From Prevotella sp. (lineage in GTDB: Bacteria; Bacteroidota; Bacteroidia; Bacteroidales; Bacteroidaceae): a stretch of 64,000 bases of DNA. The DNA is taken from contig JAGCZA010000079.1 of assembly GCA_017960525.1 (NCBI GenBank), positions 100,513 to 164,512 on the forward strand. The letters are read 5' to 3'. Made by a program: the position numbers and the translations under genes. Under the pieces are notes generated by a model. The model was not told where the DNA came from, did not search any database, and was given only the letters and a program-made list of their open reading frames with translations. Positions 24,859 to 32,721 of this stretch are shown piece by piece (positions within the stretch are counted from its first letter, which is position 1; each line of letters opens with the position of its first letter).

Positions 24859-25461
24859 TTACTGTTCCATCGCAACTACGAAAGGAATCCCTTTCTCCCT
24901 GCACTTGCTGTCGATGAATTTCTTGCCATCGGCCAGACCCTTGCCTATTTCGTAAGCTGTACGCAGCATAATTTGCGTGTTACCGGTCTTCTTGTCGGTG
25001 CGCTGGAGTTCCATCACAGGAATTACTGTTCCCAGCTTTTGCTCGCAGATGCTCTTGAATTCCTCGCAGACTTGTGATACTGAAACGGCCTGGCCGCCTG
25101 GAAGCTCCTCATTCTTGAGCTGACCTTCCACGAGACTCGTGATCTGTGATGAAATCTGTTCGGCCAATCTGGATTTTGACACTGCCGTGGCTGTCAGTTT
25201 GGCAGCGTTGTAGAATTCACCTGTTCCATTTCCCTCGCCAAAGACATACTTGGGCTGGAAGTGGGCGTCGGTCTCATTCTGCATCTTGAAACTCTTGGCA
25301 AGCTGTGTCTCCATTGGCAATGCGCCAGGAGTAACAGTCCATCCTTCTTTCTTGAGCCTCTTTGCTTCTTTCTTTACCTCTTTGGTAATCTCTTGTGCAG
25401 CGACTGGTGTGCCCATACTGAGCAGGAAGAAGCATACCATCATTTGAATCATTCTTTTCAT
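24859..25461 (-). CDS. Exported protein of unknown function, first gene of the CHASE2 operon
   Basis: I do not recognise this family. The 200-residue protein has a signal peptide (MIQMMVCFFLLSMGTPVAAQ), a charged segment with many Lys and Glu (about 24-42), then a mixed domain including YNAAKLTATAVSKSRLAEQI, VCEEFKSICEQKLGTV and TGNTQIMLRTAYEIGKG. This region loosely recalls LPP20/SIMPL-like exported domains, without a decisive motif. It leads the three-gene operon from a clear promoter. Confidence 0.7.
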   Translation of the reverse strand: MKRMIQMMVCFFLLSMGTPVAAQEITKEVKKEAKRLKKEGWTVTPGALPMETQLAKSFKMQNETDAHFQPKYVFGEGNGTGEFYNAAKLTATAVSKSRLAEQISSQITSLVEGQLKNEELPGGQAVSVSQVCEEFKSICEQKLGTVIPVMELQRTDKKTGNTQIMLRTAYEIGKGLADGKKFIDSKCREKGIPFVVAMEQ

Positions 25462-25528
25462 AGTTGTTTTGTTTTTAAGGGTTGATGTTTTAATTAATTT
25501 CTATTTGTTTTGGCAACTATTGCCGCTG

Positions 25529-25560
25529 CAAATGTACGTGATTTTTCTGATACCACCAAA
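25529..25560 (-). promoter_or_regulatory. Promoter of the CHASE2 operon
   Basis: Minus-strand -33 TTTG (25557-25560), a 20-base spacer and -7 TACATTTG (25529-25536), about 65 bases upstream of the ATG at 25461. Confidence 0.8.
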
Positions 25561-25629
25561 ATATTTTTGATTAATTTGCAAAATGGGCAATTTTTTGCAT
25601 TGTCAGTTTCAAAAAAATGTCAAAACCGA

Positions 25630-25660
25630 TTGGTGATTAAAAAAAATATGTGTAATTTTG
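25630..25660 (+). promoter_or_regulatory. Promoter of the Oar-like receptor
   Basis: -33 TTGG (25630-25633), a 19-base spacer and -7 TAATTTTG (25653-25660), 42 bases before the ATG at 25703. It is divergent from the CHASE2 promoter. Confidence 0.72.
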
Positions 25661-25702
25661 CAGCGCAATAGAGAAACCATAATCGATGATTCAGTTGTAA
25701 AT

Positions 25703-28700
25703 ATGAAGATAAAACTCAGTCTTGTTGTCGCTTTGTTGTTCATAGTGGTATTGTCGTCGTTTGGCCAGGTCACCACTTCAAGTATGACCGGGCATGTCAC
25801 CTTCGCCGAAGGGAACGATGATGTTATCGGTGCCACGGTCCAGGCTGTCCACGAGCCTTCGGGTACGCGCTACAATGCTGTTACAAACGTTAGCGGTCGA
25901 TTTTCCATTCAGGGTATGCGCACGGGTGGCCCCTATACCGTAACAGTGAGCTATATAGGTTACGACTCTAAGACTGAGAAGGGTGTCGTGCTTCAGTTGG
26001 CTGAGACTTATCAGTTGGATGTCAAGTTGAGCGAGGATGTCACCTTGCTGAACGAGGTTGTGGTTAGTGGGAGAGCTTCGAAGTTTTCTGCCGAGAAGAC
26101 GGGAGCCGCCACCAACATCACCTCGTCGCAGATTGTGAATATGCCCACAGTGACACGTTCAATCACTGATTTGGCGCGTCTTTCTCCATACGGCGGAAAT
26201 GACATGGGTTTTGCTGGTTCCGACGGGCGAACTGCCAACTTCACCGTCGATGGCGCCAACTTCAACAACAACTTTGGCTTGAGTAACAAACTGCCCGGCG
26301 GCGGCACTCCCATCAGCATAGACGCCATTGAAGAGATACAGGTGGTCATTTCGCCCTTCGATGTACGGCAGACCAATTTCATCGGTGGCGGTATGAACGC
26401 CATCACCAAGAGCGGCACCAACACCTATCGCGGTTCGGCCTACGTTTACCACCAGAACGAGAATATGCAAGGCGACGCGGTGGACCGTGAGCAGTTCAGC
26501 GGGGCTCGGGCCAAGAATCAGACGACCATCTATGGTTTTACATTGGGTGGCCCCATTCTGAAAGATCGCTTATTCTTCTTCGCTAACGGCGAGATTTCCA
26601 CCAAACCCACGGTGGTGAACCGTTGGCGCGGAGCCACTCTCGACGACCCTCAGAATGCAGAGAACTATGTGTCGCGTACCACCCAGGCCGATTTGGCTGC
26701 TGTGTCCGACTATGTGGCCCGTACATACGGGTACGACACAGGCAGCTATACGTCATTCCCTGCCGATGAGAAAAACTACAAGCTGCTTGCCCGCCTCGAC
26801 TGGAACATCACCAACCGCCACCACCTGGCCCTGCGCTATAACTACACCAAGAATCGAACTTGGAAGACTCCCAATGCTGTTTCGATGGATGGCGGCCCCC
26901 GTATGACTGATGCCCGAATCTCGCAGATGGGCATGTCGTATGCCAACTCCATGTATGCCGAAGATAATCTGGTGCACTCATTCTCCGTAGACCTGAACAG
27001 CCGCCTTACCGACAATCTGTCGAACCAATTCCTGGCTACTTACTCGAAGCTGGACGATCTGCGCGACTCGAAGTCGGGGCGCTTCCCATTCATCGACATC
27101 ATCAAGGACAACAATAATTATATTTCCTTGGGCTATGAACTGTTTACATGGAACAACGCCGTGCACAACACCATCTGGAATGTGAAAGACGACGTGACCT
27201 ACTATATGGCCACCCACAAGATTACTGCCGGTGTGAGTTTCGAGCACCAGATGTCTGACAATATGTATATGCGGAACGGCCTGGGCTACTACCGATTCAA
27301 GATTACTGACGACATGTATGTCGGCGGCAATCTCAACCCAGCGGCAATCTTCGCCTCAACGCCTGAGATAGTTGCCCTCACATACGGCTACAATGGCGAG
27401 GACGAGCCGGCATCGCGTGTACGTTTCAACAGGCTGGGCTTCTATCTTCAAGATGACTGGAATGTTGCTGACAATCTGAAAGTTACTGCCGGTCTGCGGC
27501 TTGACGGCCTCAGTTTTGACAATGCCGACCTGATGACCAACTTGGCCATATACAACTACGCCTATAATGGCCGCCATATTGATACTGGCAAGTGGCCCGA
27601 AGCGAAATACCTGTTCTCACCGCGCCTGGGCTTTACCTGGGATGTGTTTGGCAACAAGCAGCTGAAGGTGCGCGGCGGAACCGGTCTGTTCTCTGGACGC
27701 CTGCCATTGGTGTTTTTCACCAATATGCCCAACAACTCGAATATGTTGCAGTATCGCGGCATCTGGAATGCCACAGGCAAAAACAGCGGCATGAAGGCGG
27801 ATATGACGCAGTTTGACGGACAGCTCCTGAGTGGCAACGCCTTGCGCGACTATGTCACCACCCACCAGCCAAACGGACAGCCCTATACCGACCCGAACAC
27901 ACAGACACCCCTCGGCCCCGCCACTATCACTCCTGAACAGGGCGTGGCTGGTTCGTACATCAATGCGGTAGACCCTAACTTCAAAATGCCACAGGTTTGG
28001 AAAACATCCATTGCCGTTGATTATCAGCTGCCTGTCGTTTTCCCGTTTACTGTTACGGTCGAGGCTATTTTCAACAAGACCGTCAATGGCGTTTGCATTT
28101 CCGACTGGAGTATGAAGGGGATAGAGAACTTTGAAAGACTGAACGGGGTTGACAACCGTCCGCTTTTCAGCGACTTCAAAAACACAGATTCGGATACTGG
28201 CGCTGCCCTGCCCAACGCTTTCATACTGACCAACACCAGCAAGGGCTATGGATGGACCTTCAACACCACGCTGACAGCCCAGCCCTACGGCTGGCTGAAC
28301 TTGATGGCGGCCTACACCCACACTATGAATAAAGAAATCACGGGTATGCCTGGCAACGACGCCTCGTCGGCTTTCGCATACATTCCAAGTTGTCTGGGGG
28401 CCAACAATGTGCCATTGCACAACTCGCAGTATGTTATCCCAGACCGTTTCTTGGCCAGCGCCACCATCCACGACAAGAGTGGCAACCACTACTCCTTTAT
28501 CTATGAAGGCTTGCGCGGAAGATACAACACCACGCTAATGACAGCCAACGATATGAACGGCGACGGCTATAACTACGACGTGGTCTACTTGCCTACCGAT
28601 GAGGAGGTGGCCAATAACCAGTTCCGCTTCGCTACTGACGATGATCGCACGCGCTTTATGGACTTTGTACACGCCAACGACTATCTGAGAGACCATCAGG

Positions 28701-29080
28701 GCAGTTATGCCGAGGCATATAGCGTCTACTCACCTTGGGTACACCGTCTCGACTTTGCCTACAAGCACGATTTCAAGCTGAAAGTGGGGAAGAACGAGCA
28801 CAAGCTGCAGCTTTGCTTCGACATAAAGAACGTCATGAACCTCTTCAACAGTAGTTGGGGCGTTGCCAAGGTGGCTAACCCCGATTTCAGCACCACGCCG
28901 ATGACCGACAGCAGCGTGCAGTACTCCCGAATCCTCCGCTACGAAGGCCGCGATGCCGACGGTTACGCCATTTTCTCGACACCTGCTGCCATCAACGGCA
29001 AGACCGACATGTGGAAGTTGTACCACTCGCTCGACCAGTGCTGGTTTGCCTCGATAGGCGTAAAGTATTACTTCAACTAA
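25703..29080 (+). CDS. Oar-like TonB-dependent receptor with a carboxypeptidase-regulatory domain
   Basis: Outer-membrane TonB-dependent receptor without a SusD partner. The start chosen is ATG 25703 (MKIKLSLVVALLFIVVLSSFGQ, a signal peptide), because the frame upstream crosses the promoter; this gives 1125 residues. Next come a regulatory-like beta domain (about 25-115, SGRFSIQGMRTGGPYTVTVS), a TonB-box-like LLNEVVVSGR, a plug (about 130-250, VPLxDG-like NFTVDGANFNNNFG and ISIDAIEEIQVVISPFDVRQ), and a long barrel ending SIGVKYYFN. DVRQTNFIGGGMNAITKSGT is typical of Oar-type receptors. The sufE gene follows after 6 bases. Confidence 0.92.
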   Translation: MKIKLSLVVALLFIVVLSSFGQVTTSSMTGHVTFAEGNDDVIGATVQAVHEPSGTRYNAVTNVSGRFSIQGMRTGGPYTVTVSYIGYDSKTEKGVVLQLAETYQLDVKLSEDVTLLNEVVVSGRASKFSAEKTGAATNITSSQIVNMPTVTRSITDLARLSPYGGNDMGFAGSDGRTANFTVDGANFNNNFGLSNKLPGGGTPISIDAIEEIQVVISPFDVRQTNFIGGGMNAITKSGTNTYRGSAYVYHQNENMQGDAVDREQFSGARAKNQTTIYGFTLGGPILKDRLFFFANGEISTKPTVVNRWRGATLDDPQNAENYVSRTTQADLAAVSDYVARTYGYDTGSYTSFPADEKNYKLLARLDWNITNRHHLALRYNYTKNRTWKTPNAVSMDGGPRMTDARISQMGMSYANSMYAEDNLVHSFSVDLNSRLTDNLSNQFLATYSKLDDLRDSKSGRFPFIDIIKDNNNYISLGYELFTWNNAVHNTIWNVKDDVTYYMATHKITAGVSFEHQMSDNMYMRNGLGYYRFKITDDMYVGGNLNPAAIFASTPEIVALTYGYNGEDEPASRVRFNRLGFYLQDDWNVADNLKVTAGLRLDGLSFDNADLMTNLAIYNYAYNGRHIDTGKWPEAKYLFSPRLGFTWDVFGNKQLKVRGGTGLFSGRLPLVFFTNMPNNSNMLQYRGIWNATGKNSGMKADMTQFDGQLLSGNALRDYVTTHQPNGQPYTDPNTQTPLGPATITPEQGVAGSYINAVDPNFKMPQVWKTSIAVDYQLPVVFPFTVTVEAIFNKTVNGVCISDWSMKGIENFERLNGVDNRPLFSDFKNTDSDTGAALPNAFILTNTSKGYGWTFNTTLTAQPYGWLNLMAAYTHTMNKEITGMPGNDASSAFAYIPSCLGANNVPLHNSQYVIPDRFLASATIHDKSGNHYSFIYEGLRGRYNTTLMTANDMNGDGYNYDVVYLPTDEEVANNQFRFATDDDRTRFMDFVHANDYLRDHQGSYAEAYSVYSPWVHRLDFAYKHDFKLKVGKNEHKLQLCFDIKNVMNLFNSSWGVAKVANPDFSTTPMTDSSVQYSRILRYEGRDADGYAIFSTPAAINGKTDMWKLYHSLDQCWFASIGVKYYFN

Positions 29081-29086
29081 GGAATA

Positions 29087-29512
29087 ATGAGCACAATAGA
29101 CCAACGCCAGGACGAGATTATTGAGGAGTTTGACGGTCTGGATGACTGGATGGACAAGTACCAGCTTCTCATTGATATGGGTAACGAACAGGAACCGCTT
29201 GATGAGCGCTACAAGACTGAGAGCAACCTTATCGACGGCTGCCAGAGCCGTGTGTGGCTGCAGGCCGACTATGCCGACGGGCGTGTGCACTTCCAGGCCG
29301 AGAGCGACGCCCTCATCGTGAAGGGCATCGTGTCGCTTCTTATCCGCGTCTTCGACGGAGCCGCACCTCAGGAAATACTTGATGCAGACCTTTACTTCAT
29401 AGACCGCATCGGCCTGCGTGAGCACCTTTCGCCCACGCGCAGCAACGGCCTGCTGGCTATGGTGAAGCAGATGCGTATGTACGCCTTGGCCTTTCAGACA
29501 GTTGCCAGTTAG
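29087..29512 (+). CDS. sufE: Cysteine desulfuration protein SufE
   Basis: Accepts sulfur from the desulfurase SufS and passes it to the SufBCD scaffold for iron-sulfur cluster assembly. The 141-residue protein has the active Cys52 in NLIDGCQSRVW and the family segments DALIVKGIVSLLIRVFDG and GLREHLSPTRSNGLLAMV. The remaining suf genes are not in this window. It starts 6 bases after the receptor gene, and its stop overlaps the convergent cca stop by 4 bases. Confidence 0.95.
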   Translation: MSTIDQRQDEIIEEFDGLDDWMDKYQLLIDMGNEQEPLDERYKTESNLIDGCQSRVWLQADYADGRVHFQAESDALIVKGIVSLLIRVFDGAAPQEILDADLYFIDRIGLREHLSPTRSNGLLAMVKQMRMYALAFQTVAS

Positions 29513-30960
29513 TGGGCCAGGCCCATTTCGCTGGCTTTCGCCATCAGCAGCCGCATCAGCGGCTCGCGCTCGTTCTCCACACGGTTGTCGAGCACGGCGT
29601 CTTTCAGCGTCTGCTTTAGCACACCCACTTCACGGCTGGGCTTCAGGTTGAAGAGTTCCATGATTTCGTTGCCGTCGATGCAAGGTTGCAGCAACCGTTT
29701 GTAGTCTTTTTCCTTCAGGTCAGCCAGTTTTTCCCTGACCATCCTGAAGTTCTCCAGGAAGATTTTTTTCTTCACCTCGTTCTTGCTGGTGATGTCGGCT
29801 TCACAGAGCGTCATCAGGTCGTCGATGTCGTCGCCGGCGTCGCTCAGAAGTCGGCGCACAGCACTGTCGGTCACCTCGTTGTCGGCAATTACTTGTGGAC
29901 GCATGTGCAGGTCCACCAGTTTCTGCACATACTTCATCTCGGCCCCCATAGGCAGTTTTAGTCGGCGGAAAATCTGGGGCGCCATCTTCGCCCCTATATA
30001 ATTATGGTTATGGAACGTCCATCCCGCCAGCGCGTCCCACCGCTTGGTCTGCGTCTTCCCGATGTCGTGGAGCAGGGCAGACCAGCGTAGATACAATGGG
30101 GAAGTGGCGTTTCGGGCCACATTGTCCAGCACCTCCAGCGTGTGGTAGAAGTTGTTCTTGTGGGCGCGTCCATTGCGCTGCTCCACAATGTCGAGGGCGG
30201 CCAGTTCGGGCAGGATGATGCTGAGTAGTCCGCAGCGTTGCAGGTCGACGAATCCTCGGCTGGGCGTGGGCGACATGATGATTTTGTTCAGTTCCACCTC
30301 TATGCGCTCTCCGCTCACTATCTTGATGCGCTCGGCCATGTGCTCCAGGGCCTCGAAGGTGCGCTCCTCTATCTGGAAGTTGAGCTGTGTGGCGAAGCGT
30401 ATGCAGCGCATCATGCGCAGAGGGTCGTCGCTGAAAGTCACCTCAGGGTCGAGAGGCGTAGCGACAATGCCGTCCTCCAGGTCTGCCAGGCCATTGAAAG
30501 GGTCTACCAGTTCGCCGAAGCGATTGCGGTTCAGACAGATGGCCATCGCGTTGATGGTGAAGTCGCGACGGTTCTGGTCGTCTTCCAAGGTGCCGTCCTC
30601 CACGATAGGCTTGCGTGAGTCATGGCTATAACTTTCACGGCGTGCCCCCACGAATTCCACCTCTATCTCATCGTCTCTCACGTTGGATTGACTCACCTTC
30701 ACTTGTGCCGTTCCGAAGTTCTTGAACACAGAGAGGTGGGCACGTCGGCCCAAGCGTCGTTTCAACTCTGTGGCGACGGCGATGCCACTGCCCACCACCA
30801 CCACATCGATGTCGTGGGAGGGGCGCTCCAGAAAGATGTCGCGCACGTAGCCGCCCACCACGTAGCATTCCACACCTATGCTGTCGGCCACATCGCCTAT
30901 CTGATGGAATATGTCTTTGTCAAGTATTTCTGCCAGTTCCTTGTCCGTATAAAGTCTCAT
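29509..30960 (-). CDS. cca: CCA-adding tRNA nucleotidyltransferase with HD domain
   Basis: Adds or repairs the 3' CCA of tRNAs; the HD domain may have phosphohydrolase activity. The start is set at ATG 30960 (MRLYTDKELAEILDK), since the longer frame begins with TTG, giving 483 residues. The head holds CYVVGGYVRDIFL and the catalytic DIDVVVVGSG, with RRDFTINAMAI and GRAHKNNFYHTLEVL. The HD domain is seen in LLHDIGKTQTKRWD and FHNHNYIGAKMAPQIFRRLK. A poly(A) polymerase role is less likely but cannot be ruled out by motifs. Confidence 0.94.
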   Translation of the reverse strand: MRLYTDKELAEILDKDIFHQIGDVADSIGVECYVVGGYVRDIFLERPSHDIDVVVVGSGIAVATELKRRLGRRAHLSVFKNFGTAQVKVSQSNVRDDEIEVEFVGARRESYSHDSRKPIVEDGTLEDDQNRRDFTINAMAICLNRNRFGELVDPFNGLADLEDGIVATPLDPEVTFSDDPLRMMRCIRFATQLNFQIEERTFEALEHMAERIKIVSGERIEVELNKIIMSPTPSRGFVDLQRCGLLSIILPELAALDIVEQRNGRAHKNNFYHTLEVLDNVARNATSPLYLRWSALLHDIGKTQTKRWDALAGWTFHNHNYIGAKMAPQIFRRLKLPMGAEMKYVQKLVDLHMRPQVIADNEVTDSAVRRLLSDAGDDIDDLMTLCEADITSKNEVKKKIFLENFRMVREKLADLKEKDYKRLLQPCIDGNEIMELFNLKPSREVGVLKQTLKDAVLDNRVENEREPLMRLLMAKASEMGLAH

Positions 30961-31024
30961 TGGAAGGGAAGATATGGGGTTAAATTCTTCGTTCAATTAT
31001 TGAGTTCAAACACGCTTTTGTGTG

Positions 31025-31055
31025 CAAAGGTACAACTTTTTACGAAAATAACACA
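31025..31055 (-). promoter_or_regulatory. Promoter of cca
   Basis: Minus-strand -33 TGTG (31052-31055), a 19-base spacer and -7 TACCTTTG (31025-31032), about 65 bases upstream of ATG 30960. Confidence 0.7.
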
Positions 31056-31203
31056 TTATAATAGCGTTAAACTTCTTAAAGTCCGATATCACGTGTATTT
31101 TTCTATGGTCTATCCTCTATTTGCCTTTATATGGCATTTTTACCTGTTTGGCTTCAGTTTTAGTACGAATATGACCAATATTTCCTCAAAAAAAGTTAAA
31201 GAA

Positions 31204-31236
31204 TTGTGATATATACCATAATATTATTTAATTTTG
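31204..31236 (+). promoter_or_regulatory. Promoter of the secreted phosphoesterase
   Basis: -7 TAATTTTG (31229-31236) with a weak -33 TTGTG (31204-31208) about 20 bases upstream; the ATG at 31268 follows after 31 bases. Confidence 0.68.
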
Positions 31237-31267
31237 CACAATTACTATGATTATTAAAACTAAAATC

Positions 31268-32665
31268 ATGAAATTACGACTGTTAACAACATTTTTATTC
31301 GTATGCATGTCTCTTTCTGTCGCCTTTGCACAGATGACATTCACACTCAATGGCGTGACCTACTCCAGCGTGGCAGAGACCAACGCCAAGGGCTTTACTA
31401 CTGTCACCTTGCCTGCTGGTACTGACCTCAGCGGACTCATTACTGGTGTCTCGGTCGGTGGTACTTCTGTCAATGCCAGCGCTGTGACACCTAACCCCAC
31501 TACCACAAAGCTGAACTACGACGAGTTGAAGGTCTTCACCTACAACAACAAGGCCTACGGCTTCCGCTTCGTCGAGGATGTGTGGTTCTGCGGAGTGTTC
31601 TTCTCCGACTGCCACATCAACCAGGGCGCCGGACATGACGGTACCAGTCAGACTGACATGGCTGATATTATGCAGAACATCCTTGATATGAACCCGAAGT
31701 CGGAGCCAATTCGCTTCTCCACCGAGGGAGCCACCAACCTCGTCCCCAAGACCAGCATCGTGTTCTGTCTTGGTGATATCGACCAGGACAAGGGTGATGA
31801 TGGCAGTAGCGGCGAGCACAAAAACTTCCTGGCTTGCACAGCAGAGAAAGCCAAGACAGCAGGCATACCTTTTATCTTTATAGCGGGCAACCACGATTTG
31901 AGTCCCGACTACTGGACAGGCGAAAATGGTGATGAAGGTATCAAATTTGGTTTATCAGGAACTGGTTACAATGCTGATGCCAAAACGATATCGGCAATCA
32001 AGGACAATAACAGTTATTGGAATGGTATGGGTGTCTTTGACGAGAACATCAACTATTTTACTTATGGCAGCTATGATTTCCAACCCAATCATTTTACTTT
32101 CAAATTCAAAGACGTACGCTTCTATTGCGCAAACAGCTATTGGTTCCAGAAATCATACAATAATCCTAGCATTGTCAGTTCTGCTAAATACTATGCTCCC
32201 GATGGTGTCATAACAGCTTTGAACACATTCGTAGAGAGCCATGCCGACGAAGCCTCGGTATGGATGCAGCATTATCCTTGGTTAGCAGGCGATGACTGCA
32301 ACCGCTGGTGGCTCGACCAAAACGACGTGGGCAAATACAAGACAGCAAGCAACAGTTCCATCTATGGTTCCAGCACCAGCGGCATCACCTACAACAATGC
32401 TGACAAAGCCAATGAGCTGAAGAAGAACCCGCTCTCCGACATTATGATGAAAGCCGCAGGCAGAACCGATGGCAAGGTGCAGCATTTCTCTGGTCACTAC
32501 CACCAGTTCGACAATCGCACTTATAACAATACGACCAATAACGGCTCTTCGGTGCATGACTATACCGTGGCAGCCCCGGGCAAAACCACTGTAACCAACA
32601 ACGCATACGTCGTTCTCTTCAAGCGCGGCGAGGGTGTGAAGGAAGTCATACAGGCACAGTTCTGA
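31268..32665 (+). CDS. Secreted calcineurin-like metallophosphoesterase
   Basis: Exported phosphoesterase. The start is ATG 31268 (MKLRLLTTFLFVCMSLSVAFAQ, signal peptide), 465 residues. After a short beta domain of about 90 residues come the metallophosphatase motifs in order: CGVFFSDCHIN (DxH), VFCLGDIDQDKGDD (GDxxD), FIFIAGNHDLSPDYW (GNHD), SVWMQHYPWLAGDD, and GKVQHFSGHYHQFDNRTY (GHxH). All five blocks are present, so activity is likely; the substrate is unknown. There is no T9SS sorting tail at the C-terminus. It heads a run of secreted-protein genes. Confidence 0.9.
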   Translation: MKLRLLTTFLFVCMSLSVAFAQMTFTLNGVTYSSVAETNAKGFTTVTLPAGTDLSGLITGVSVGGTSVNASAVTPNPTTTKLNYDELKVFTYNNKAYGFRFVEDVWFCGVFFSDCHINQGAGHDGTSQTDMADIMQNILDMNPKSEPIRFSTEGATNLVPKTSIVFCLGDIDQDKGDDGSSGEHKNFLACTAEKAKTAGIPFIFIAGNHDLSPDYWTGENGDEGIKFGLSGTGYNADAKTISAIKDNNSYWNGMGVFDENINYFTYGSYDFQPNHFTFKFKDVRFYCANSYWFQKSYNNPSIVSSAKYYAPDGVITALNTFVESHADEASVWMQHYPWLAGDDCNRWWLDQNDVGKYKTASNSSIYGSSTSGITYNNADKANELKKNPLSDIMMKAAGRTDGKVQHFSGHYHQFDNRTYNNTTNNGSSVHDYTVAAPGKTTVTNNAYVVLFKRGEGVKEVIQAQF

Positions 32666-32685
32666 ACTGCGTCTTTTTCTGAAAC

Positions 32686-32721
32686 CACGAATTAAACGAA
32701 TTTCACGAATTAAACGAATAA
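32686..32721 (+). repeat. 18-bp tandem repeat abutting a start codon
   Basis: CACGAATTAAACGAATTT (32686-32703) is followed by CACGAATTAAACGAATAA (32704-32721); the last A of the second copy is the first base of the next gene's ATG. The ribosome-binding region of that gene is therefore made of repeat sequence. Confidence 0.8.

Larger units (their letters stand above)
30961..31267. other. 307-base intergenic region between divergent genes
   Basis: AT-rich; contains the cca promoter (31025-31055, minus) and the phosphoesterase promoter (31204-31236, plus). Nothing else recognised. Confidence 0.7.
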
